This document shows positions 20,870 through 30,576 of a DNA stretch of 64,000 bases, piece by piece. The DNA is taken from the NCBI GenBank assembly GCA_031472005.1, contig PZJY01000001.1, forward strand, positions 3,720,001-3,784,000. The letters run 5' to 3'. Under the pieces are notes generated by a model. The model was given only the letters and a program-made list of their open reading frames with translations. It was not told the origin of the DNA and did not search any database. The DNA comes from Tetracladium setigerum (Eukaryota; Ascomycota; Leotiomycetes; Helotiales). Each line of letters begins with the position of its first letter. The first letter of the stretch is position 1. Both the position numbers and the translations under genes were made by a program.

Positions 20870-23010
20870 CTACCGAATCCCCTTAAATATCCAACCATAT
20901 GTATACCCGCCTCGGCCTTCCTCTAAACACCTTGCTGTGCCATGTGCGTCGGTAAATTCCACCCGCGCATAATCCTGATGAACGAACGCCCGATCGACAG
21001 TCGGCACACTCTCCAACACATACTGCAGACTCTCACCCAAGTCGTGGCTATCCCTTAGACTCATGTTCTCGTCAAGCACGATGTCCACTTCGACATTGAG
21101 CTTGTCGCCGGAGTGATAGGCTTGTAAGCCTTGGATTTGCTTAATCGTCTTGGCGAAGCGCATCGTGAGGTACAGGAGGACATTTCTTTCATCTGCTGTC
21201 GCCGCCGCACCTGTGAGATTTCGAATGTGGCCTGCTGAGGTGAGAGACCAATTGAAGATGACGAAGAGTGAGAGGAGGAGACCACCGAGGGCATCGAGCC
21301 ACCATAGCTTCGCATAAAATCCAACTACTTACTGTTAGCGTATTCACTTGGAGGACTCATCGGTACCATAAATATTGAGCCAATCTTAGCAGGAACTAGC
21401 AAAGAACCCTCGACTGTATTCAAATCGTACAGCAATCCCTTCTCTCGATGGAGGATTTTGGGATTTCAAAGCTCTTTGAATAGAGTGGAGAGGGTTATAT
21501 GATAGTCAGGTCACTTCTACGTAGCCTTCCTTACAGTGATGTACCTGCTAAAATCGGCCACTTATCTTCGCTACCGAGAGAAGAGGAGCTGCATTCGCTT
21601 ACCAAGTGGGAAAATAATACTAAAAACGTTAAAAACAACATCAGTCATGGCATCTTGCGCAAGTGCCTGGACACTAGAGTTCTTGATAAGACGACACCAG
21701 AGCCAACAGAGAGCCTTGATGAAGACCGTTGTTGACATGATGATGATAGCTGGTAATCCGAGCTCGATGATCGAATGATCTCCTGAGTTCAATCGACCGA
21801 AACATTCCAAGGCGACCTGGAAGAAAGATGTAACCATAATGATAGAAAATACCAATACTCCGATAGGTTCCAGGCGTCTTCTACCAACTGGATACTGGTA
21901 TTGATCCTGGTGCTCGATCATTCTCGTGGTGGTCCAAACAATGGCCGTACTCAAAAAGTCCAAGGCTGCATCAACCAAGGAAGCCAACACGGATAAGGAG
22001 CTGGTCAAGACGATGACTGCGATTTTGCCCATCAACAGGATGGCGTTGGCAACCAAATTGACGTAGATGGCAATTTGTACAATTCTATCCCCGCTCTCCA
22101 CGCTGTCGTCCTCCATTCCAGGAATCTCTGGCTTTGGTCCACCGGTTTCATCTTCATCCGAAGCATCTTCGAAGACCAAAAGGGGCGTCGTCTCGTTGGA
22201 AACCCTATAGATCTCACGAGGCGTTCGCTTCACTTTCTTTGTCAAATTGTTCCCATTCAATTGGTCTCCGAGATTAGTGCTAGACTCCCCTCTCTCGAAG
22301 CTGTGATTGCGGGATTCTTCCGTGATAGTCGGAGGTATCTCAACACTTTCGCGCAAAGGGCTGTGAGTATATCCAGTCCCGGGTGTATCGTTATACTCAT
22401 TTAAAAGATCGTGTGGGAGGGAGGAATCGAGAAGTCGATCAATATATATGTATTGCTGAATGAGCGAATTCGTCCGGGCGTAGTACTCGCGTCTGCACAC
22501 CATCAGCCATTGTTCCACTGCAGAAAGAGGCGCCCAACATACATAGGTTTCGACATCGGCTTCAATTGCTCCTCCGTCTTCCAGTATCGCTCCCACTTGT
22601 ATCGCGGATTGCTATTCCCAATCAATCGCTGGGATCGCATCTGCGGCCCAAACAACACGGCACTTAATCGCCTCTCGTCATTGCTGCTACGTCGGAATTC
22701 GTCGCCATCATCGCTTGAATTTCTGAGAACCCACGAAGCTGTTTCCTCGTCTTCAAGCGGTTCTCGCCCGCGGAATGAAGAGGGTCTTCGCATATTGTGG
22801 AGGGAGGTATGCGAACGGTTTCTGATAAGGCTAGTCAGTGTTCCAGAGCCATGGGTAGCCATCTTAAAGATATCTGTCAGATACAGCGTGTTAAAATTGA
22901 AGCCCTCAAAGACTCACTGGACTCGCGTCTTCAGAGCTCAGTGGGAGAAACCCTTTGAGTCTTGGGATCCGTCCATACTGCGGTGGAGATTCGGAAAGAT
23001 GCTCAGACAT
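20870..23010 (-). CDS. Cation diffusion facilitator (CDF) transporter
   Basis: Membrane metal/proton antiporter family. The N-terminus is cytosolic and charged (MSEHLSESPPQYGRIPRLKG). The membrane domain starts at RIVQIAIYVNLVANAILLMG, with the CDF metal site LASLVDAALDFLSTAIVW (Asp pair) and the second half LAQDAMTDVVFNVFSIIFPL plus AKLWWLDALGGLLLSL, then a cytosolic C-domain (YHSGDKLNVEVDIVLDENM...HDLGESLQYVLESV). DxxxD with D at the paired positions fits the fungal/plant Mn-type branch, but substrate is inferred. Exons 23010-22918, 22862-22543, 22492-21603, 21324-20870; the 278-nt third intron is unusually long. The in-frame end at 20870 gives 585 residues; an alternative frame ending NLPTHMAQQGV at 20923 looks more family-like. 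Confidence 0.88.
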
Positions 23011-23641
23011 GGCGAACTCGTCTGAATTCGTTTCAGTAAATGATAAAACTTGGAGCCAATGCAACAGAGTGAAAAAGATACTAAAGAACCACGAGAAGCA
23101 AAAGCATCTTGGATCTGGATAAAACACAAGGTGAATCGGAGGAGGAAGAAGTTACGTCGGCGTCGTTTTGAAAAAGAGCTTCATTAGTCTGGGCTCCACC
23201 ATTCCTTGGAATGTTCCCCGCCCACATCCATCCCGCGCCCTTCTTGCCAATCAAGCAACGCACCATGCTTTGATTGCTTTTTTGCGCCCAGCCGTCCTTG
23301 GCAAATCAGATAAAATGGCTTGGCTTTAGAATGTTGAATAATGGAAATAATGGAAACCTTGCGCCGTCGCGATTCTCAAAGGCCCTGGTGTGCTCTTTGT
23401 TTTCTATTGCAGGGAGCAAAGCAAAGACAAAGGCAAAGAATATTGTGGAAGCTCCTACAGTACCAACTTCTGTAGGAGCGAGGACGCTTAGGGCCAATTC
23501 TTCTACTTGAATGATGTTGAAATTAAGGTACCTGACTATCGCTTACAAAAGTATGTCTTATTCAAACGCCCGGGTATCAATCAATGAGTCGCTCCGCCCA
23601 AGAAACAACGCCTCCATCTCTATAAATCATCCTCCTCTCAA
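23011..23641. other. Intergenic, no gene seen
   Basis: 631 bp upstream of the CDF gene and downstream of the Rad60-like gene, both minus strand. No recognisable coding or RNA feature; presumably CDF promoter and leader. Confidence 0.5.
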
Positions 23642-25072
23642 TCACTTGACATGAACCTCGATATTATCCATATCTTCCAATTCAGCGTCCGCCACAGTAT
23701 CATCTGGTTCTAGCATATCGCCATCCAGCCAAAGAGTGACCTCTTTATCCTCAGGTATCTGCCTTTGCATGATAAACGCCGCAATGAGCTTCGAAAAGGG
23801 TGTGTCGCTTTTCACAACAAGCTTGACTGGCTCCATGTCTTTCGAAGTCATGACAAGTCTATATTTCACTTCCACGACCACCTTTTCCTCTTCCTCACCC
23901 AACTCAATGCGCCTCCTAGCTTCTTCTTCCTCCCTTTGCGCAGTTTTGAAATCATCTTCCGTCCATGCTTCCAAGTGAACTTTCACCTCTTGTCCCGAGT
24001 CGTTCAATTTCAAACCAAGTGACACACAAGTGGTATAGTCAAATAGACGTTTATTCTTCCATGTGAGGAATATCGTATCCTTCAAGTCTCCATCCGAAAA
24101 CAAACCAGAGTTTTGTCTATCGCACCATGCGTACCGAGCTTCCCTGAGTGGCTGTGACAGCTTTCGTTTGACCTTCAAAGGTGTTGAGCCTTTGATCCTG
24201 GATGTAATAAGAATCATAACCAGAGGGTCCAGCTTTACCTGTGGCTCGTCTGCAAAGGCATCGTAGTCATCCTGCGAGTAGTTTTGCTCCGAGAAGGACG
24301 TTGAGGCATTGGCAGCTTGTTCCAACCTCAGCCTCTCGCGCTCCCTGGCCTTCCTGATCAACTCTGGGAATTCCTCTTCTTCCTCTTCTTCTTCCTCTCC
24401 GTCCGCTTCTGGTGCAGGCTTTCTCGAAACGGATGTGATCTCGACATCGTCATCATCTTCGTCGTTTATATATGTTGGTTGGTTCTTTTGCTTCCATTCT
24501 GGTATCGCTGAAATATCATCCGAGTCGCTATCTGCAACAGTGATGTAATTTCTTTCTTGGCTCCCAGCCGCCAGGGTCGCACACATTATATCCCTATCAC
24601 TTTCCGCATCTTTCTTCTCACGGAGACGTTGCTGTTCTGGGGTTTCCGAATGTGACGGTGTTTTCGATCTGGCACTAGGAGAAATAACGGTCGAATCTCT
24701 AGAAGTAAATTAGCCATCCACACATCATTGTATTACAACTAATACCCACCTCCTCGTCCTCTTAACTTCGTCCGGCTCCTCAGCTCCACTCGCGGTGTCT
24801 AAATCACTCCCATCTGTAGCCTCGAGCGAGACCCTCCTCCTTTTCGGCGGAGTCTTAGTATCTTCGTTCCTCTCCTGGCTCACAGACGATCTCTTCTTTT
24901 CTAGCTTTCTAATCCTCTTCTGACGTTGTCTCTCCTCTTCTGCCAACCTCTCAACCTCTAGCTCCTTTGCGCGATTGAAAATAAGATCCTCTTCGATCGC
25001 CTGTGTCTTCTTCCGGCGCGCAGCCTGACTAAATAGCGAGCGCTTTTTGGGTACGGGTGGATTCTCCTCCAT
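23642..25072 (-). CDS. Rad60/Esc2/NIP45-type protein with SUMO-like domains
   Basis: Genome-maintenance factor of the Rad60-SLD class, which acts with the SUMO pathway at damaged replication forks. Exons 25072-24750 and 24698-23642 (459 residues). The N-terminus is basic and coiled (ELEVERLAEEERQRQKRIRK; PPKRRRVSLEATD). Acidic stretches follow (NDEDDDDVEITSVSRKPAP, EEEEEEEEEFPELI), resembling SUMO-interacting motifs. Then come two SUMO-like folds: one around MILITSRIKGSTPLKVKRKL...DTIFLTWKNKRLF, and a C-terminal one from VKYRLVMTSKDMEPVKLVV to LWLDGDMLEPDDTVADAEL-EDMDNIEVHVK. No Gly-Gly end, so it is not conjugated. Divergent from LSM6 across 368 bp. Confidence 0.85.
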
Positions 25073-25440
25073 TGTTGAAATTTGTATGTCAATCGCGATC
25101 GAGTTTTGATGCTTTTTCCGGCTGCTTGCTGGTTGTGGTGCGGTTTATAAATTGTTGTCGAAATTGTTGCAAGTTGCGGGGTTGGCGGACGCGACAGTGA
25201 GCTGGACGCGGAAAAAGCACTTGAGAGCATCTCGAGTGCCAAGAACATCGAGAATTAACCTCCTCCTTCGAACGAAGCAACCTCTCCAGCTTTCCGATTC
25301 TACACCAGAGTCGTACAAATACTGAAACCCATTTTCGGAAATACACGTACTACGGAGCAGCTGCTAGATCTCAGAAACGCACCGTCTCTTTCGGAAAATA
25401 AGGTCGTAAATCAACTCGGTGCAAACCAGAACACAACAAG
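25073..25440. promoter_or_regulatory. Divergent promoter, Rad60-like / LSM6
   Basis: 368 bp between two start codons facing apart; it must carry both promoters. No specific factor site identified. Confidence 0.55.
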
Positions 25441-25853
25441 ATGGATACCAACGGCGCAACACAAGGAGAAGGCAAGGATCCTTCTGGATTTCTCGGCGAG
25501 ATTATTGGAAGTCCTGTGACGGTGAAGCTGAACAGCGGGGTTGTCTACAAAGGTATTGACTGAGAATCGATGGTTTTGGTCACCAGCTAATGCCTCGTCC
25601 CTCTAGGTTTATTGCAATCGGTGGTATGTTTTTGGACACCATAATCGTTTAGATACACAGAGAATCTGATAAACTATAGGATGGATACATGAATTTGGCA
25701 CTGGAAAAGACCGAGGAGCATGTTGATGGCGTGAAGAAGCGAAGTTATGGAGATGCGTTCGTGCGGGGCAATAACGGTAGGCGGGGTCTTTCTGATGATT
25801 TGAAGAAATCATTTTCTAATAGGAGTATAGTCATGTACATCTCAGCGGATTGA
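25441..25853 (+). CDS. LSM6: U6 snRNA-associated Sm-like protein Lsm6
   Basis: Subunit of the Lsm2-8 (nuclear, U6 snRNA) and Lsm1-7 (cytoplasmic, mRNA decay) rings. Four exons: 25441-25552, 25607-25623 (17 nt), 25680-25776, 25831-25853; 82 residues. Sm1 motif DPSGFLGEIIGSPVTVKLNS plus GVVYKGLLQSVDGYMNLAL with the RNA-binding Asp-x-x-Met-Asn; Sm2 motif AFVRGNNVMYISAD. The small protein is interrupted three times, so it is easily missed by ORF-length cut-offs. Convergent with the methyltransferase, 180 bp between stops. Confidence 0.95.
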
Positions 25854-26033
25854 GGTAGAGATCAAGAATTCAATACTGCAATGGTAGGCGGGGCACACGG
25901 AGTCCGGGCGTCAATATCGGGTTACTTCATCAAAGTCAAAGATACTGGACATGCTGCCAATCCTTTGGCAAAAGCCTTGATCAATTTGGATTGATATTGC
26001 TATGAAGCATATCTACTACAAGTCTTAAAAAGA

Positions 26034-27250
26034 TCAAAATCTCGAAGTCCAAGCAAAATACGTTACACCACGAACTGCTACTTCTCCTTTCTCGTTTCTC
26101 ACGGTGTCATCTCCTTTAAGCGCCGCTAATACCTGTTTCTTTACTTCTCTTCGTTGTCCTGGGTCTAGATTCGCAATTTGTGAGAGAGTTGCATATCTTG
26201 CAAATACGGCCTCATCATCTAGCCATACAGTCCACCCAACCTTCTGTTCCCCGAGAGGAAGCGAGAAGAGCGGTAGCTGTTGCGAGAAGGTTTCTTTCAG
26301 AGCTTGCAATGGAGTTGTGGCCAATTGGTTCTCAAAAACTTCCTTCCATTTGAAATCCCGAAATCTTGTGGCGCCATCAGGGAAGCTGATGAGAATATCT
26401 CTCAAGGCCTGTTCCCATTTCGTGACCACGGGCCACTCTTTGGGCCGTTGTCTGTCCAGTCAATTAGTCAACGCTGCTCTATTGCACCGGTCTATATTTT
26501 GCCAAAGCCACTTCTGGCTCTCAATGATGAAGGCTTTGAGTCCTGATCGTCGTCGTTACCATGTGCGATTCGGAAAGGACACTTACAATCTTCGATGTTC
26601 CAAATCACGCCCAGCGCTCCTCCCGGCTTCAATACCCTGTGGATCTCTTTCAAAGACTGTTCATTTGCAAACCTTCCCACGATTCAGTCCGACTTCAATG
26701 CTTTGTTTCAAGCAGTAACTCACCAATGGAAAGATTGAGAGGCAATCACGCCATCACCCCACTCCTCTCCAACTGGAATCCTCTCAGCACTCCCATCAAC
26801 AGTCTTGACCTTGCTACTCTCAGTGCCCATATTCTTAACAAACTCCTCTCTCATGCCCTCATGAGGTTCAACTGCCAAGATCTCATAGCTTTCTTCTCTT
26901 GCAGCAATTGATTTCGTAAATTTTCCAGTTCCACTACCGAGTTCCACGATCTTGGCATTTGGGACGGAAGCAATGTTCAGATGCTTCAACAGTGCGGAGA
27001 CGGCTTCTGCGGGAAATGACTGCAGTGTGAGAGTGATCAGTTATGAGATTCAAGAGGTTGAAACTGGAAAAAAACGCAAGTTGTGAATGCATTGAGTTGT
27101 GTGAAAGCTTACAGGACGATAAGTATCATAATTCGAAGCCTTGTCAAACCCAGACTGGGCGACAGGGTGGAGATGAAAGGGTCGTGACATTCTGACTGTG
27201 GATAACAGATGGTACTTGTGAGAGACGTTTCGAAAAAGTTTTGTAGACAT
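26034..27250 (-). CDS. SAM-dependent methyltransferase (class I)
   Basis: Class I Rossmann methyltransferase of the fungal Methyltransf_11/25 type. Motif I IVELGSGTGKFT; acidic residue after strand 2 in ILAVEPHEGMREEF; motif II-like DGVIASQSFHWF; post-motif RVLKPGGALGVIWNIED. Four exons: 27250-27113, 27019-26724, 26672-26587, 26451-26034. The last exon shows a one-base break at TTT 26439-26441; adding a base gives WNIEDYNGPKEWPVVTKWEQ and 312 residues. The first 20 residues may be optional (second Met, MSRPFHLHPVAQSGFDKASN). Substrate unknown. Confidence 0.82.
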
Positions 27251-28538
27251 CTTCGAAATGTTCGAATGATATGGCGTAGCTTTTATCTTTAGGAGGACTC
27301 TCTACAGTAGTGGGGAACAATAATGAGGGGTACGTGCCGTGGCAATACCCGAACTCCGCCGGTCAGCGACAGGATTTATCGGTAGCGACAGGAATGTAAA
27401 CAATCAATTTGAAGTTAATATTAACACCAATTGAGTCATGATGTAAGTTTCACAATAAAATGAATCCTCAAGTCCGTTTGATTTTTCTTTGGATAAATGA
27501 GACATCAGTCTCCAATCCAGGCAAGGACTCCTCAAGAGAAGCCAGCAATCTAAAACATTGCTGCTTGTCTTCCTATGGGGTCTGGAGTAATATATCAATG
27601 TGTAGCTAGGCTGAAATATAATTCAATTCTACTACATGGAATAAAAAAATTGATCAAATCTCACTCGCAATTATTTGCAATTTGAGGCTTCAAGCAATCA
27701 TGGGTCGCCGCTGAACAGAAATCAACACATACCATTCTAAACCGCCAGGATCCAACATTCAATTCCCCTGACTTTCCTCTCGCTCAGAGATCTCGAGAAG
27801 TCAAACATTCATTTCGCCTGGGTTAGCTAGTCGGAAGTTGCATAAAGGGAGTCTGCGTTTCGCAACAGACGAATACTAGAGCTTGAATGGGAGGGACTGA
27901 TTGGAATTCTTGTTCATTGTATCAATAGAGGCAACTTCAATCCATAAAAATCTTATTCAACCGTTGATATAAGGTAAAATCCGAGAACAGCAGAATCATT
28001 TTTTCATTTTTTTCACGGGACTTTGATGTTTTGGGTGGGTCAGAAAATTCCAAGTCAACACAACATTCCTGCACTCTGGAACAGTTCAACCAATTAAAGT
28101 CACATTCATACAGGTATTATTTGCCTCATGTTTAAATAGTTTTTATGTATGGAAGGAGTATCTAGTGAATTGAAAACCAAGTGCAGAACCCTCATCGTTC
28201 CTTTCATCAACTGTATGGAACAAGTCGAAGTTGACAGCAAGATGTACATTTGCATTGCTTCCACAGTGCTCACGGGACAAGTGGACAAATATTGTGACTA
28301 TATACGCATTCCATGCTTGCGTTTTCTGCTTCTGTAAATACCGCGTGCCTATTGAGTTATTCTTGAAGATCTCCCACTTCAAAACCAACCGTAAGCCACG
28401 ATACGATGAATATCCCCAACTCCAGAAATCAACAATCATCCCATTTCCTCATACCATAAACACCAGCCCATCCCATAGTAGTCGTAAATTCCCGCATTAT
28501 TCCTCAGTAATACCTTTTACTCCGCACTCCGCATCAAT
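27251..28538. other. 1.29-kb gene-free, AT-leaning region
   Basis: Between the methyltransferase start and the Hsp20 stop. Short frames only, no domain. One TACAGTA at 27303. No tRNA-like arms or repeats recognised. Confidence 0.5.
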
Positions 28539-29141
28539 TCAGTTAATCATAACCTGAATCTTCCTTGGTCTCAACTTCGGCACCACAACACTCAAAACCC
28601 CATTCTTCAACTCGGCCCAGACCTTCTCCTGATCTACCTTAATCGGAAAGGTAAACAATCTCGTGAACTGCCCGTACTCTCTTTCCTGAACCCAATATTT
28701 CACTTCCTCCTCTCCATCGCCATCACCATCACCATCATCATTTCCATCCCCACCAACATCATCCCAACCATGACGATCCCGGCCAGCATTTCCATTTGAG
28801 TCTACTACCTCCATTCCAAACTCATTCACAGAAGAGACTGTAGCATAATAAGCATCCCATCTGACATTCTTGTTCTTGCTCTTGCTCTTATTCTTGTTGT
28901 GATTGTGATTATCCATGCCATGAAATCGTTCGATCTTGCCGCTAATAGAGAGCGTATCAGCTTCAGTGAATTCAATGGAAAGCTTGCGCTGTTCGATACC
29001 CGGGAGGGAGCCGTAGAGTTCGTAGGTCGTGCTGGTTTCTCGGACGTCGAATTTGGGGAGGAAGGTGTTTTTGGTCGCTGAGGATGGGCTGGCTTTGATG
29101 AGGTCGGGTGTGGGATCGGGTTTGAGTGTGCTGTTCGCCAT
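28539..29141 (-). CDS. Small heat-shock protein (Hsp20 / alpha-crystallin)
   Basis: ATP-independent holdase chaperone. Single exon, 200 residues. The alpha-crystallin fold begins at FLPKFDVRETSTTYELYGSL-PGIEQRKLSIEFTEADTLSI-SGKIERF and resumes at GQFTRLFTFPIKVDQEKVWA-ELKNGVLSVVVPKL, with the conserved NGVL; the tail ends PRKIQVMIN. Between them lies a hydrophilic insert of about 70 residues with Lys/Asn runs (HNHNKNKSKSKNKN) and an Asp/Gly repeat (GNDDGDGDGDGEEE). Hsp30-type proteins of filamentous fungi often have such a loop, though this one is notably charged. Confidence 0.93.
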   Translation of the reverse strand: MANSTLKPDPTPDLIKASPSSATKNTFLPKFDVRETSTTYELYGSLPGIEQRKLSIEFTEADTLSISGKIERFHGMDNHNHNKNKSKSKNKNVRWDAYYATVSSVNEFGMEVVDSNGNAGRDRHGWDDVGGDGNDDGDGDGDGEEEVKYWVQEREYGQFTRLFTFPIKVDQEKVWAELKNGVLSVVVPKLRPRKIQVMIN

Positions 29142-30576
29142 GTTTGCTTGTGTATTTTTTGAATTTTAGGTTGATTTGGTCAGTCGGTCGGTTTATCGTT
29201 GTTTAGATTCAGATAGGGTGGAGGCGGTTGAGGGGAGGTGAGGGGAGGAAGGGGTGATGGGTAGGAAGAGGTAGTCGCGAGAGAGGTATGGAGGGTAGAG
29301 TCACTCTACCTTCAAAGATATAAAATGAAGTTGAAGTGGAAGTGATTGAACGGTGAAAATTGGATAAGTGAAGACTTGAATTGCAGAACTTTTCAGTTCC
29401 ATTATCTAGGTAGACATTAATTTCATTTTTGGAGGATATGGGTTGTACCTAGTAAACGGCAAGGACACTTTGCTCGAAGTCTCCTTCCAATGAAATGATT
29501 AGAAAAACTACCTATCCATACATCGGTTGGGAAGGGTGTCACAACAAAACCATCGTGAACCCTGTCGGTGGTGGTTTGAACCTTCATGCCTAATCTGCAC
29601 CAACTCTTCTCCCATAACAAAGTGCAAACTAAAGGAAACCAACCCATCAAACACTGTAAAACAATCTTAAACAAAACGCCCCTCAGAAAAAAAACATGAA
29701 TTTGGTTTGAAAAATAACAGATTATTATCGCACTTTTGATCGATGGGGGAGGGCATGAACCACAAGCCAAACCCAGTGCCAGCCACACCTCGGTTGCGAT
29801 TGCATGCCCTTTCAAGCTCTTTCCAAACTTTCGCCACCGAAAATCTGGAGCAGCCGAAAACTTATGGTAGGCGAGAAGGAACTACATGGCTTCCTGGGTT
29901 GTTGTCGAAAGACGCAATGATTAGCATTCTTCCCGGCAATTATGATGTGCCCGTTGCATAACACATACGTAGGCACAATACGTACCTAGGTAAGCACCTA
30001 TAGCAGCGAAGCGAGGTAAGAGATCAACAATCAGCTGCTCACAATAAGGGTTTTGTCCGTGGTTTTTGCGGGCAGTAGTTAGATGAGTTGGGCCAGATTA
30101 GGAGGAGGAGGTGGTGGATATCGATTTGTATTAGAGAGGGTGGAGTGCCCATCATTATGTATTGTGAATTAACTCCCCTTCATGCTCACATGTGGAAAGC
30201 GCCAACCGATGGTCACTTACTATCCTCTCCTTCTTAAGCGAAAGTCACATCCACACGCAAAATATTTCAAGTAATTGCGCTTCTCAAAGTATTTCATAGG
30301 AACTAGCAGAACTACTTACTTACTATTACTTCTCTTAATTTTGCCATGCCTTAACATCAGCAATCAATGCCGAAGTAGGACACTATTTGCGCTTTCCGTT
30401 CGCCTCATAATTACATCGTTCCACTTGATCTCGTGTCTCCATGAATCGTTACTCGTGAGAATTCATTCTCATGTCGAAAGTTAAAAAGCTCAAACCGATC
30501 AACGGTGATCGAAAAGTCCCGAATTGTTTGCGGCCTCAGCCCGAGACACTGTACCTAGCGTACTGACTGAGGCTCA
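29142..30576. other. 1.43-kb gene-free region
   Basis: Promoter side of the Hsp20 gene and 3' side of the YTH gene. No gene recognised. CTAGGTA or its complement recurs (29406, 29446, 29983/29987, 30552). No clear nGAAn heat-shock array was identified by eye. Confidence 0.5.

Larger units (their letters stand above)
17952..20922. other. 2.97-kb gene-free region with simple repeats
   Basis: Lies upstream of the disordered-protein gene and downstream of the CDF transporter. It contains several open frames (one of 211 codons at 18463-19098 on the minus strand), but they translate low-complexity sequence with overlapping frames on both strands and no domains. Simple repeats at 18504, 19897 and 19966 and three TACAGTA words (19717, 20307, 20685) are present. 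The 5' leader of the flanking gene is the likeliest content near 18 kb. Confidence 0.55.
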
